Position numbers and translations under genes: made by a program. From Cyclina sinensis (lineage: Eukaryota > Mollusca > Bivalvia > Venerida > Veneridae), in contig JAAONU010000002.1 in NCBI GenBank assembly GCA_012932295.1, positions 37,879,521-37,943,520 of the forward strand: a DNA stretch of 64,000 bases, given 5' to 3'. Each line of letters starts with the position of its first letter. Positions within the stretch are counted from its first letter, which is position 1. This document shows positions 20,084 through 32,565 of the stretch, piece after piece. The notes under the pieces were generated by a model that was not told where the DNA came from, did not search any database, and saw only the letters and a program-made list of their open reading frames with translations.

Positions 20084-20260
20084 ATTGTGGTTCTCCACCC
20101 ACTCCCATGAATGGCTCTGTCTCTTTCACTGTGACCACATTCTCAGCTACAGCAGATTATACATGTAACACAGGACATTATCTTAGTGCTGGAACAGCAG
20201 TCAGGACCTGTGTACATGGAGGATCTTGGAATGGAACCCTGCCCACCTGTACCATATATA
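20084..20260 (+). CDS. Sushi exon 12
   Basis: Bounded by TTATTTCAG and GTAAGA; 177 bases, phase 1-1. DCGSPPTPMNGSVSFTVTT, YTC, VRTC, SWNG and PTC; TTYG-type subgroup (here TTFS). Confidence 0.94.
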
Positions 20261-20405
20261 GTAAGAATGTTGATTTACTAACTGAGCAATTTGAACCTAG
20301 CAGAAATATTTTACATTCTGCAATTACATTTTCTATGCAGTTCAAATAATTGGTTTGAAAATATTATTTGATGAAATAATATTTGTATCCCTGATATGAT
20401 TTCAG

Positions 20406-20579
20406 AGTGTGAGACATTGTCTGATCCTCTGAATGGAGAGGTTAATGTTACTGGGATAACATACGGGAAAATTGCTACATATAACTGTAACACAGGATAT
20501 AATAGGACTGCAGGAGACATGGTGAGAACTTGTGGGAATGGAAACTGGACAGGACAGGAACCAGCATGCACTATAAGGA
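20406..20579 (+). CDS. Sushi exon 13
   Basis: Bounded by TGATTTCAG and GTGAGT; 174 bases, phase 1-1. It opens ECETLSDPLNGEVNVTGIT, followed by YNC, VRTC, NWTG and PAC. Exon 15 is close (GEVxxTGITYxxxATY). The intron before it is only 145 bases. Confidence 0.94.
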
Positions 20580-20621
20580 GTGAGTACTGTAACAGAGAAA
20601 TTACTCTTCATTTATATTTCT

Positions 20622-21245
20622 AGCTCATTAGAGCACAATACTCATGATAAGCTTTTTCGAGATCACTCTTTGTCATTCTTGTGTCATCCATCATCAGATT
20701 TTGATTTAAATAATGTTTTTCTATTCTTCTCCTAAACCACTTGGTCAGAGTTGATAAAACTCAGCAGGGAAGTTCCTTGTATGAAGCTCTATACAGGTTA
20801 TTCAGTGAATTCAAATCAATGCAGAACTCTGGTTAGTATGGCAAACTCATGCAAATTTACACTGAGAATGAGAAAGAACAAAATGTCATGTTTAAAGGGA
20901 TTTACAGAAGTAATGTATTAAATATTTGTGTGTGGTGACCATGCATTAAAGTTTTGCCAGGGATACAAAAGGTCACAATCAATGCCTGATTGTTATTACG
21001 CTACCTATTGATAATCTAAGCTACATTTCTATTATTATTAAAAAGGCTTACATATTAAAAAAAAATCTCAAATGTATAAGGCAAATAATATACAGATTTT
21101 TTAATAAAATTATAAGGACTTCTTGAAAAGCTCTGATAGTTTTTTTACTTGATATAAAAAATCCTGTACATTGCACTTGTCATGTTGAGCAGTTATACTC
21201 AGGTGAGTAATTTAGGACCATTATGGCCCCTCTTGTCTTCAGAAA
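20622..21245. mobile_element. 'AGCTCA...CTCAGGTGAGT' bivalve repeat
   Basis: Starts CTAGCTCATTAGAGCACAAT and ends ACTCAGGTGAGTAATTTAGG ... CCATTATGGCCCCTCTTGTC, the end type of a very common bivalve element; a larger copy lies at 32421-36840. Noncoding. The rest of the intron to 21575 shows nothing. Confidence 0.6.
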
Positions 21246-21575
21246 GTAAATGTGAATAGTCCTAACTGCTATAGTGTAGTGAAGTTTTGTAAAACAAGTC
21301 AACGTCTATATGCTAGGTTGACTATATGCTAGAAGTCACAGGTTTGAGCTGCTTTTGCACCTGACTCAACTTAGCTAGTTGACTATGCAATACTGTTCCT
21401 TCCAAGTCTTGACAACAGGCCGGGACCAAATATGCTACATACAACCAAATGTGGCAGGAAATTTTCTCTATTAAATCATGTTATTTTAGCTCATTAATAC
21501 ACTATTTATGTAAATTTATGGCCTTAGAAGGAGTGGGTGTAATACAGTTATAACTACCGGTATTTTATTTGACAG

Positions 21576-21755
21576 ATTGTGGTCAGCTGAAAAATCCACC
21601 AAATGGAAAGGTATCCCATAGTGATGGTACAACTTACCTTAAGGTAGCTAACTATAGTTGTAACCAAGGATATCGTGAAAAAAGTGGGGACAGTCTTCGT
21701 ACATGTGAAGAAGATGGCAACTGGAATGGCTCACAGTTGGTCTGTGTGATCTATG
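21576..21755 (+). CDS. Sushi exon 14
   Basis: Bounded by TTTGACAG and GTTTGT (weak donor); 180 bases, phase 1-1. DCGQLKNPPNGKVSHSDGT, YSC, LRTC, NWNG and LVC. The donor position is fixed by the conserved IYG ending shared with its neighbours. The intron downstream to 22347 shows only GTT/GGT runs at 22278-22306. Confidence 0.92.
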
Positions 21756-22347
21756 GTTTGTATCCATGAATTGTATATCGTGTCAGATAAAATTACCAGC
21801 ATTGTTAAAAAGTGATTGAAGCAAGTTGTGATAAAACTGCTGTTTGGTGTTCTGTGAAAACTTAATTTAGTCATGTCAGTACATTTTGCTAAGGAACAAA
21901 AGACACATCACAGGGAAAAATGAGATTGTACAAAATAAGAATCAGATCTTTTGCCGATTTAAACTAAAATGATTTCTACTCAACCTGTAAGAGGAAATGT
22001 TTTATTTATCATTTTGATTAGTAGATGAATAGTGTGAAATAGATACAGGTAAATAATGTTTCAAAGAACTGGAACCAAACAGCATTGTCACTTACCTGTT
22101 TGTTGCTGAGTACCCTCCAGGGCTAGTTGTTTAAAGAATGTCCTATTTTTTTTTAACACAAACTTTTCCCTAGATACTTTATTCATTGAGGAAAATGTGT
22201 TATGAGATTGCCAGAACTGTGGTAACAAATTTATGAAAAGGAAATTTTATTATTTGTCTGATACCTTTAGAAAAACCTTTGTTGTTGTTGTTGGTGGTGG
22301 TGGTGGTTTTTGTTTTGCTTTTACTGGTTGTTTTTTTGGTATTACAG

Positions 22348-22521
22348 ACTGTGATATTCTGTTAGACATTAAAAATGGTGAGGTGACATTGACAGGGATA
22401 ACATATAGAGAGACAGCTACATACAGATGTGACAGAGGGTATTATGTCAGTTCTGGTGATGTCACTAGAATATGCATGGAAGGCTACTGGAGTGGTACCA
22501 CACCTGTCTGTACCATACATG
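22348..22521 (+). CDS. Sushi exon 15 (GC donor)
   Basis: The acceptor is TATTACAG. The exon must end at 22521 to keep phase 1 and the conserved TIHG ending, and the next bases are GCAAGT: a GC-AG intron. 174 bases; DCDILLDIKNGEVTLTGIT, YRC, TRIC, YWSG and PVC. The next GT would add in-frame residues only up to a stop. The intron downstream to 22907 shows no feature. Confidence 0.9.
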
Positions 22522-22907
22522 GCAAGTTATAAGCTTACTGTATATATATCTGCCTTAGTTTGGTCTGTATAGCATGAAGTGTTTATAAAACTTTATTATG
22601 TATCAGTCATAGTGACAGTTTACCTAAGCATAACATTTATGTTCCTGATGGGGACCTGATACCTTGGTCACTTTAAATTAAAGAAAGGTCATTTGATTTT
22701 GATGCCTTTCCATTACTGTTTTGTTAAAAATGAAAAGTATACCCCTAATTTGATTTCTGTAGGAAGATGCTTTTTTTATGATTTTCTTTAATACAAAGTG
22801 ATTACACAAATAAACTGATAGCTTACTTTACAATTTCTGTATGTTGAAATAACAAACAAAAAAAGCTGAAGTAGAGTGAAACTTCCCACTTCTCATTCTG
22901 TTGATAG

Positions 22908-23093
22908 ACTGTGGCTCACCTGGTGCACTGTCAAATGGACGCATAGATGCTACGGGAACCCAGTACATGGATACTGCAAACTACACTTGTAACACAGGAT
23001 ATGTGATAAATGGCACTGAGCTTGCAGATGTTTCCAGGGTGTGTCAGGACAAAGGGAAGTGGAGTGGGGAACTGCCTACTTGCCTTTACATTG
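22908..23093 (+). CDS. Sushi exon 16
   Basis: Bounded by TTGATAG and GTACTT; 186 bases, phase 1-1. DCGSPGALSNGRIDATGTQ, YTC, SRVC, KWSG and PTC, with an acidic loop (NGTELADV) before the third cysteine. The intron downstream to 23657 shows no feature. Confidence 0.92.
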
Positions 23094-23657
23094 GTACTTG
23101 GCTGTTTGTCTTTGAGCTTTTGAGCTTTGAGCTTGTTCATTATTCAGTTTGACTTATTTATATTTCATTGGGGTATAAAATAAACATATACTGAAGAGAT
23201 AATAGTGAGACGATCTTATGTTCAGGGTTATCATTGTCAGCACAGATTTCAAACTCAGCAGAGTAAAGGTCTATCTAAACAGCCTGAGTACAAGATAAAT
23301 TACTGATACCCCTCTTACCATTCTATATTCAAATATGATACTATGAAAAGCCTTAAGGAATATATAAAGAGTATTATGAAGATCTACTAGCACTAACTAT
23401 TTACTGACTTTGCTATTTTGTTCTGTAAAATATCTTTTATGTCTGCTTCTAGTTGGTACTGTGCTTCTAAACATGATAATAAAATTGAAGGCTAATGTCT
23501 CTGTAAAATTCTGGTTGGAGTGTTGCAAATGATATGCTCATTTATAGTTCATTGCTGCACAATTCTTGTTTCTTATCTAATAGCGATTGCTTCCTATTTC
23601 TCGAAAATTGTATCAATTGTTAGACAAGAAAATCACTTTGGGAGTTGTATATTACAG

Positions 23658-23834
23658 ATTGTGGTGAGTTGAGGGCTCCTGACAATGGCAGGGTAGACCT
23701 GAGTCGTGGGACAGGGCTAGATGATACAGCTGCTTATACGTGTAACACAGGGTATGACTTAAAAGGAAATAATGTAAGGACTTGTCAACCAAATGGCTTC
23801 TGGGATGGGACAGTACCATCTTGTGAAATAAAAG
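23658..23834 (+). CDS. Sushi exon 17
   Basis: Bounded by TATTACAG and GTATTT; 177 bases, phase 1-1. DCGELRAPDNGRVDLSRGT, YTC, VRTC, FWDG and PSC, with GYDLKGNNVRTC as in exons 2 and 5. Confidence 0.94.
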
Positions 23835-24236
23835 GTATTTTGAACATTGATTGTTGCTAAGAAGTAGAATATAGTATGGAATGACTCATCCTCGGTAACC
23901 CAGGGGTACTCTCTATGTATACACTTCATTCACATTTGTGATGTTGGTGGAATCAGCACCCATGGGTTCTGACGATGGGAATGACTAAACTGCCTTGACA
24001 TATTAGTTTTCAATTTGTTAACTATTCAAGTTTGTTCTTTCGATTTGCTTGTTTGTGCTTTGCTATTTTCAGTTTGTTCACTCCTATAAATATTCAAGTG
24101 CATTCTCAATTTTTTTTTCTGTGCAAACCCTGATTTGTTGTTTAGATATATTAGTTTGTTATGACCTTCACTAGTTTGTCCGGAGCCATTTTCAGAACAT
24201 TCTGTTATAACGGAGATTCTGACTAGGGTCGGGGGT

Positions 24237-25370
24237 CTGAAATCCAATAAACAATCTTGAGTCCTAAGAGTTTAAACACAATAATTTTATTTCTTGAATC
24301 TAACAGCAGTTGTTGGCGAATGATCTATTACAACACATTTTATTAAAATACATGAATTATAAAATTGTTGCATATACATAATCACAATATAGTAAAAACT
24401 GATAATTATGGGGAAAAGCTTAAGTAATTGAAATAAAAGAAAAACTTAATTCAATTTGTGGTAGAACAACTCGTTTGGCAGTGAAAGGCATACCAAGATC
24501 TTGGCCGATGATTAACCCTAACAGATACAACAAGATAAAAGATACATAAACATTAGCTTAGTGTAATACTCGATTAACTTTAATTACTCAAAAATACATC
24601 CCAGAAGTACTTAGCATATTGTAAAAATCATCAATACAACCTAAGTAAAATTAATTAGTATACCGTAACGTGGTCACACAATTCTGTGCAAAGTTTTAAT
24701 GACACTTTAATGATAATTGCATTTCTTAATTATCCTAAGTATCTATCCTGAGATTGAGTTTGAATTTATAGTTTTATATAAAATGAATGAATTCATATAA
24801 TTGACTTTACATCAAATAAGATAGCAATTTCCTCTATAATCCCATAATAAATTTTTATTGAAACAACTACAAATGTAAAATGAAGTCTTTAATAAGTTTT
24901 CGCAATGAAATAACTGAAGTTCTATTTAGCAAATACATAATTATTATAAAAGTCTAAATTGAAGTTCGAAAATTTGTTATTTATACAAGTTATTGATGAA
25001 TGCAACATCAAAATGGTAATGGTAACTTTAACACAAATTAGTAATAAAATTTGTGCCAAGATCTCGGAACCAGAAATTTGTATTAGTCCTTGATTCATTA
25101 AACAATTTCTGCTTAAAATTATTAATTCAATAATAGATAATTGCTTATATAGTCATAAAACTATCAAACATCCAAGACATGAAATTAGTTTTCTAAATAA
25201 CTGATATTACAACAAAGAATAACAAAGCAAATTGAAATAGAAAAATATTACAAAAAAATAATATAAAATCATTTACCTGAAATCCAATAAACAATCTTGA
25301 GTCCAAAGAGTTTAAACACAATAATTTTATTTCTTGAATCTAACAGCAGTTGTTGGCGAATGATGACCAG
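24237..25370. repeat. ~90-bp direct repeats bracketing ~950 bp
   Basis: CTGAAATCCAATAAACAATC... at 24237-24327 recurs at 25278-25369 with a single visible change (TCCTAAG/TCCAAAG), ending TTGTTGGCGAATGAT in both. The AT-rich DNA between encodes nothing. It might be a short LTR-type (TRIM-like) element, but no primer-binding site or polypurine tract was identified. The flanks 23835-24236 and 25371-26680 show nothing else. Confidence 0.65.
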
Positions 25371-26689
25371 CAAGAACTCGGAGAAGTTTATATACCATTT
25401 TGAGATAATCATCTCAAAATCTTGTGAAAACAACAGATTGTACTTTTACTTAAATTTCTAAAAGACTAATAATTAATTAATCACAGTATTCTTTGATCTG
25501 GCTTGGCATGTCTGACACGTTCTCACCTGTGGCTTCCAGTCTTTGCCTAATAATCAAGCTAGCTTTGACCTGAGCCTTTGAGATCAATTATCACCAAGTT
25601 ATACCATTGTTAAGAAAAGATCTTGAGGTGACATGTTGTTAAAATCTCGGCTTGGATAATCTGATAAAAATTCCTTGCTAATTTAAATTTTATACCAAAA
25701 ATATGATGTTGACTTTTAATGTAAAATAATTATAAAATGCTGTTTATTGGACTCTACTTTTAAATATTCAAAAATAAAGGTCATATCCAATTTCTATACA
25801 AAAATCTAAACATTTTAATACTAAACATCATGATATTAGCTCCTGAAATAAGAAATCAATTTTTACATTCATTTATAAAACACATGACTCTATAAGTTGA
25901 AATTAGAAAGAAAATACACTTTATTAATTATTCATTATATAACTGCATATATATCTTTTGAGTTATGTAATATTACATAATATTACATAAGAAATATTCA
26001 CATTATAACAATTCTGTCCAAATTATAGTTTACATGCATTTTATTTGATATTCTGTGCAAACCCTTATTGTTATGTAGATACAATAGTTTATGTCTACAT
26101 GAATGAGTACACAACAAATTAAAAACTATTGTCAAGGCAAGTTCGGGTTTTTCTCATATTTTGTTTTGGATTCATTGAGAGAACTGACATTGTGAAGGAC
26201 TAGTTGGTGTGTAGATGTTCTGTGAATGTAGAATTATTGCTTCTAGTCGTGTGTTCATCTACTGTCAGCAGACTTTGATATTGACTTGCATTACGAACAG
26301 GAAATGTGTCACTGACACAAATTCCCCAGAAACATTGCAATGGTCACAGTCATGGTAGCTTACAACTTGATGTTACCTTGGTCATTTGTGGCAAAAAAAA
26401 TTTGCAATCTGTGAACTGACAAAGTACCCATACATCCAGAGATATGACTATTATATATTCTTGCCTATTTGTATGGCTAGTAAAATTAATAAATTTTCAA
26501 AACAGATGTGTTTAAAAAAATATTGATCGAGTTTTTTGTACCCATGTCACCATGTCTTTTACAGAAAAAGTTTCTTAACTTTCAGCTACTGGATTTTTAT
26601 GCTCCAGTTGAACACCATAGGTGAAAATATAAATCAATTACAAAATTTTTGTACAGGAGCAATAAAAAAAATTATTAAGTAAATATTCA

Positions 26690-27345
26690 GTAAAATTAAA
26701 CAAAGGGCAGTGATGCCACCCAATATGATTGATTGGCAAAAGCCTGAGTATATGTGCTGCAGCATTTGATAATGATCATTCTGTGAAAGATTTGTGAAAA
26801 TGGCATGAGAAATGTAGGAGGAGTTGTGCACAGAAGCAGTATTAGGTGAAATTTAACTAAGGGCAATAACTATACCAAAAATAATCAGACTGCAAAACCC
26901 AGAAAATACGCACAGTGGGACTTCATAGTGATCATTCTGTCAAAGTCTTGTGAATGTCATATGAGAATTGTAGGAGGAGTTGCACACTGAAACAATATAA
27001 ATTAAAATTTAACAAAGAGCAATAACTCTGCCAAAAGTACTCCAATCACAAAGGCCAGAGTGTAGCACTTAATTATAATCATTCTGTGAAAGTTTTGTGA
27101 AAATGGCCTGAGAAGTGTAAGAGGGGTTGCACACAAAGGGGTATAATTGCCAGAAATACTTAAATCACAAAATCGGGAGAATATGTACTGTTACACTTCA
27201 TAATGATCATTGTGTGAATGTTGGTGAAAATCATATGAGAATTATAGGAGTAATGCACAGAAGGTGAGACAGGCAGATGGATGGATGGAATAATGGACGG
27301 ACAGTGCGACTACTATATACTACCCTTCGGGGGGCATAAAAAATT
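26690..27345. mobile_element. Bivalve 'GGGGGGCATAAAA' repeat with ~150-bp units
   Basis: Diverged units contain GTGAAAATGGCATGAGAA-like, GTAGGAGGAGTTG and AGGGCAATAACT segments. It ends with a GGATGG/GGACGGAC tract and TACCCTTCGGGGGGCATAAA. Noncoding. It lies in the intron before sushi exon 18. Confidence 0.6.
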
Positions 27346-27447
27346 GTGTGGCCCATAATTTCAGAAATATTACTTTGTGAACAGCAAACTGAAGATGAAA
27401 TAACTTAACTGTGAAAATGCTGTAAAGGAATCTGTTTTAAATTTTAG

Positions 27448-27627
27448 ACTGTGGCCCATTAAGTAATCCCAGAAATGGTGGAGTGATGGTTGCTGGTACG
27501 AAGTATGGTAACACTGCGACTTATTTGTGTGTGTTTGGGTACTATATTAGCTCTGGGAATGCAACAAGAACATGTAGGTCAAGTGGTGTGTGGGATGGTA
27601 GTGAGCCTGTGTGTACCAAGAGAATTG
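27448..27627 (+). CDS. Sushi exon 18
   Basis: Bounded by AATTTTAG and GTAAGA; 180 bases, phase 1-1. DCGPLSNPRNGGVMVAGTK, YLC, TRTC, VWDG and PVC. Last of the uninterrupted sushi series; the next exon is a linker. The intron downstream to 28257 shows no feature. Confidence 0.93.
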
Positions 27628-28257
27628 GTAAGATAGTCATAGGAACAACAGTATATATATGTACATGATACACATATATGTGTAATAATGTGTACAGTTT
27701 TAATTCTGGGTATGCAATTAAATATTTAGTAAGTTTCTGTAGCTTCAAATATTTAGTTAGTTTCTGTATCTTCAAAATTCAACATAAGCATACTGTATCT
27801 AGACCAGTTAAAAATGCTATTCATGCACAGGATATGAGGTAAATTGTATTGAATGATTTGTGTATGGTTATTGGTTATATGATCTTTCATTTTGTTGGTT
27901 ACTTAATCTGTAGGAAATCTTCAGGATAGTATTGATTCGAATTATGTTGACTTACATTGCTAAAACTAATTATAAGTGTATTAATTACTCTCAGTAGAAA
28001 ACAGAAGCATTTTCAAGTTGATATTGAACATTGAATTTGTGATTAGTCCTGAAAGTAAATGCAAATGTAAAATATTTCACAATCACTTTCGGGATTTTAT
28101 CTCAGATTAAATTACTTGCCAAAATGTTTAGATAAAGTGTGTAGTTTGTGATCTTTTACTGAAACCCTCTATGAAGGTATGACTAAATGTCATTAGCATT
28201 TTGGGAAAATGTTTTGCCAAAATATGACAATAAAGTGTTTATGAGTGTGCATTTCAG

Positions 28258-28311
28258 AGACAACACCTGAACCACCCATAACACCCAGACCTGGTGAAGA
28301 AAGGGATATGG
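28258..28311 (+). CDS. Linker exon 1 (Thr/Pro-rich)
   Basis: Bounded by CATTTCAG and GTTTGT; 54 bases, phase 1-1, coding ETTPEPPITPRPGEERDM. It sits between a sushi and a VWA-like exon, as do the five other linkers. Thr/Pro composition suggests an extended, O-glycosylated spacer. It is supported by position, phase and composition rather than by a domain. The intron downstream to 28779 shows no feature. Confidence 0.75.
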
Positions 28312-28779
28312 GTTTGTAATTTTAGACTGTAAATTTCTATAAGATAGATGTTAACTGTTAAGATTATGTTTGTTTTAAGAGCAGTCCTTGTTACTCTGGT
28401 CAGTAAGCTACTGTAACCGTGCATAAATGATGGTCAAATTCTGGTACTGATTCCATTCTAAATACAAGAATGTTGCATTTCTTATGGTTATGGGTTCATT
28501 TTATTAACAATGGGCAAGGGTCAGCTTCAGCATTTATAATAAGAATAGTAAAAAAGGGTATTAAACATAGTTAAAACAAATGGTACAATAATCTATTCTG
28601 ATACAAATACATTTTTTACAGTTCATAGTTTGATGTGACATTGTAGCATTATTTTAGACATTTTAGAGTGAACTACAGATTTTATGTTAAGCATTATTAT
28701 ATGAAGTCCTTCATTTTAATTTTATATATTACATTTTATCACTTAATTCTAAGTTGTTTAGAAGTTGGTTTTATTTCAG

Positions 28780-29343
28780 TTTGTGGGCATAGAAATGAAG
28801 ATCTTGTATTTGGAATAACCGTCTCAAGTATGACAAGGGAGACAGATTTTCTGGAGATGAAAAATCTTGTTAAGACCGCTGTGTACCGATCCAATTTAGA
28901 CTCAGGAAACATGCAAGTTGGTGTGTTTGTATTCAGCCAGCAAGTTGATCATGTGATACATTTGAACGATTTCAATACAAGGAATGAGCTAATAGAGGCA
29001 GTAGATAATATAACATATAATGGTACAAATGGCCGCTCACAGCTTCATCTTGGATTGTCACAGTTACTTGTCATGTTTAACAAGACAAATGGAGACAGAC
29101 CAGGAATACCCAACTACGCATTTATTCTTCTAGATGATTTTGTCAATGTAACAGGGAGTTACCCGTTTGCCAGTCAACTGAGAAATGAAAGTATACACCT
29201 AGACATGTTTGCCATTGGCTTTACAGACACCAGTATTCTAAGTAACATTGCTTACCAGCCCATTGGTCATATAATTCCTCAACAGTCCTTTAATGTTCTT
29301 CAGCTGACTGTGAGATATGTCTTATGGAAAGACTCTAGTTGTA
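28780..29343 (+). CDS. VWA-like exon 1
   Basis: Bounded by TTATTTCAG and GTAAGT; 564 bases, phase 1-1, a whole VWA-fold domain. It opens VCGHRNEDLVFGITVSS and ends KDSSC, so Cys residues frame the domain as in many VWA domains. Landmarks are a conserved SNLDSGNMQVGVFVF strand and AFILLDD. The MIDAS DxSxS position reads TVSSM (Asp lost) and the Thr loop reads SQLHLGL; only the third Asp (LLDD) is kept. The intron downstream to 29829 shows no feature. Confidence 0.9.
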
Positions 29344-29829
29344 GTAAGTCTAGCTTCACAATTTTCACACTTTTATAGCAAACAGATGTTTTTATTGGTT
29401 GTTAATGAGTAGAGCTGAAATATTCAATTTTTGTGAAACTCTGTGTCTGGTTGAGTGACATTTCAGTAAGTATCTAATATGTCTGTATGAATGTTAGGTA
29501 ACATCCCTCTTGTATGAAAGTCTTTATGCTTTAGTCAAAAAACCTACAAAATATTTCATCATATCAATTCATTGTTATTATTTTATTAAGAAGCAAAAAA
29601 ACAAAAAGGGGGGAAATGTTAACCTGGACAAAAATGAGTAACAGGAATATGGAAAAGAATGTGCATGGGTGGAGTGTAGCAACTGTTCAGAAATCAAGGT
29701 GAAGATTTTTTAAATTTACCACATACAATACAGTAAGAGAAAATAAATATACTGAATGAATTTTATATTGAAGTATGGACTAAGTACTGGAAATGGTGAA
29801 TAAATGTGTTTTTTCTGTATATTTTGTAG

Positions 29830-30009
29830 ACTGTGGTACACTTGACTCTCCCGACAATGGAACATCGACACTGACAGGCACATATTACCTTGATGTTGCT
29901 ACATTTATATGTTTGGAGGGTTTTGAGCTGGTTGGATCCAGGCTTCTTACCTGTCAGTATGGTGGATCATGGAGTGGTTCTCTACCCAGATGTGTGCCTG
30001 AAGGCTTAG
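29830..30009 (+). CDS. Sushi exon 19 (cassette 1)
   Basis: Bounded by TTTTGTAG and GTAGTA; 180 bases, phase 1-1. CGTLDSPDNGTSTLTGTYY, FIC, LTC, SWSG and PRC. It founds the cassette subgroup marked by TYxLDxAxFxCxxGFELxGS, distinct from exons 1-18. The intron downstream to 30400 shows no feature. Confidence 0.92.
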
Positions 30010-30400
30010 GTAGTACTACAGTCATAGTAATGTGTAGAAAATGTCTGTTGTCTGTAAGTTAACTTTGACCAAATGAAAAAAAAAAGAAACAGTAACTTGT
30101 AACAGTGTGACAGACATTACAGTATCTCGTTTTCTCTTGATTATATTGCTCAGCTGATAATAAAAGTGTTGCTTGCAGTGATGGTATTGTCTTGTTTCAC
30201 AGAACTTTTTTCCCTGTGACTGTTCAGTATTTTTTCTGATACAAAAGAGCTAAATGCTAGAACTTCACTGCAATGAATTTTGTTAAAGATTTTCTAGTGT
30301 ATATTTATTTGTCTTTTTTTTAAAGTTATGTCTTATGCCAGATTTTAATCCTGGGTGCTGTAGACATGCAGAAAGAGAAGTTTGCTTTTTTTATTTTCAG

Positions 30401-30445
30401 GAACCACCAAGACACCTAGCACCACACCAGACCCTGATGCACCTG
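30401..30445 (+). CDS. Linker exon 2 (Thr/Pro-rich)
   Basis: Bounded by TTATTTTCAG and GTAAGA; 45 bases, phase 1-1, coding GTTKTPSTTPDPDAP. Good splice sites and the same place in the cassette as the other linkers. The intron downstream (30446-31329) shows no feature. Confidence 0.78.
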
Positions 30446-31329
30446 GTAAGAATTATGTGCAATATTTTTACACTTATTTGCTTATCACAAGTTACTCTCC
30501 TGCGCATTGGTTGAATGTTTCACTTTCTTACATACAATTGACAACCCAAAATGTAAACAAACAATGCATGTCTGCATGTTACTTACGTATTTCACTTTTC
30601 AAAGTGATTTTTAATATGTATACGTAAATAAACCAGTAAAACTATCAAAAAGGTTAAAATCATGATGGTATGGTTGTTTTTAGATGTTTAATTGCTGTAT
30701 TAAGATGTTTACCTAAACGCATAGTTGAAATGTGTTTACAAAATTGTCAGAAAACACCCGTCTATTTATAATTTTTGGAATCACATGATCATTTAAACCA
30801 ATGAAAAATGGTTTAAAGATTTTTCGGTTTTGGGGATATTGGTGCACTTTCATTGGTTGCTTAAAAGTTCATTGTAAAGGTCAATATCAGAAATCTACTC
30901 TTATTAAAGCAGTGGTGTGAAGTAACTGTAGTGTATTCATTTAGCTGCTGATGGAGCATAATCACAAGTTAAATTTGACCCTTTGGTCAAGTGGTTGAAA
31001 TTGGTCACTTATAAACCACCATCTTCTCAACAGATTTAGACCCACTGGTTCAAAAATGGATACCAAACTAAGTTCATTTGAAAAAGAAATTTGCCATTTC
31101 TTAAGGAGGAAAGTGAACAGTAAGTGAAATCTCTAAGGACCTATTATTATTGAATATATGATCATCTTACCAGTTGACATAACAGGTCATTTAACACAAA
31201 AGCAAAATAATTAAATCTATCAAATAGCAAGTATTACTTGAGAATAGCTATTTTACAGAGGTACACTCAATCGTTTAAAGTTTCTACACTTGGACATTCT
31301 GACAAAACTTTTTCTGTTTCTTCGTACAG

Positions 31330-31893
31330 TATGTGGGTATGTGAATGTTGACATCATTATAGTTCTGGGCATATCGAGCACAGTGAATCAGTCTGGCTAC
31401 AGCCATATGATGACTCTGGTTGAAACTATCATAGAACATTCTGATATTGACAGTGGGAACACACGCCTCGGCTTCTTTGAATTTGATACAGAAATTAGAG
31501 AAGACACTGTGATTGGTTTAAAAGACTACAGTACCCGCAAAGATTTACATCAAGCAGTAAACAAAACTCTTGCTACAAAGTCCACACAGAGTGCACAATT
31601 GTCTGTTGCTCTGTCACAAATTTTGAATATGACCTCAACAAGCAGGGAAAATATACCATTTCATGTCTATGTAGTTTTTGATGAAGATGTCTTATTGACA
31701 GACACATTACCATTGGCAGACCAGATTAGAAATGCAGGAATCATATTGAGTTTTGGAGCTGTTGGATTTAATAGTACAGCTGTTCTGTTGCCATTTGCAT
31801 ATGCTCCAAGTCCTGTGTATGTATGGGAAATTCCTGACTTTGCTACACTGGGTCTCATTGCCTCACAGCTCATGTTCAGAGATGAAGCTTGCA
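31330..31893 (+). CDS. VWA-like exon 2
   Basis: Bounded by TTCGTACAG and GTAAGT; 564 bases, phase 1-1. It runs from VCGYVNVDIIIVLGISST to FRDEAC. The SDIDSGNTRLGFFEFDTEI strand and VYVVFDED are conserved with its sisters. The MIDAS Asp is Gly (LGISST), the Thr loop is AQLSVAL, the third Asp (VFDE) remains. Confidence 0.92.
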
Positions 31894-32229
31894 GTAAGTA
31901 TTGTTTTTGTTGGAAAGGCAAAATGATGTAAGCTGTCAGTTCATTACTTGGCTCATTTAAAAGTACAATTTCTTTCTAGTACACATATTTTCTCATCAGG
32001 ATATTATCTTGAAATACATGGCTGTAAGTTAAGGAGGTGCAAGTAACAATTTAAAAAAGTAAAATGCTTGTTTTTTGTGTGCTTTAAATTTCTTGATCCC
32101 CATTATAAAAACCATTAAAATTTTCACTTCAGACTTTCTTAATGAACCAAGTGTGCATTGAGACACCTTTATGTAAGAGGTAATTTTTATTGATTTCATG
32201 AAAGACAAAAACCTCCCCATAAATTGCAG

Positions 32230-32400
32230 ATTGTGGATTACCAGCAAGGCCCTTTAGAGGCTCTGTGACAGTAGCTGGAACCTATTTCCTTGATGAGGCT
32301 TCTTTCTCGTGTGACCTTGGATATGACCTTGTTGGTTCCCAGCATATGATCTGTCAGTATGGAGGCATATGGAATGATTCCACACCTAGCTGCTCTCCGG
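32230..32400 (+). CDS. Sushi exon 20 (cassette 2)
   Basis: Bounded by AATTGCAG and GTCTGT (weak donor); 171 bases, phase 1-1. CGLPARPFRGSVTVAGTYF, FSC, MIC, IWND and PSC; cassette subgroup. A bivalve repeat begins right after the donor. Confidence 0.9.
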
Positions 32401-32565
32401 GTCTGTTGTGCTTGATAATTTTTAGCTCACCTGAGCAAATGTTCAGGGTGAGCTATTGTGTTCACCCTGTGTTTGTCATCCATCGTCAACATTTTAATTC
32501 AAATGACATCTCCTCCACTTGGCTATTTTAAACCAAATTTGACAGAAATGTTCCTTTTATTGCCC

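Noticed and set aside
32401..32531. Read-through extension of sushi exon 20
   Set aside because: The domain is complete at 32400 with a phase-1 donor; the extension enters a common repeat.
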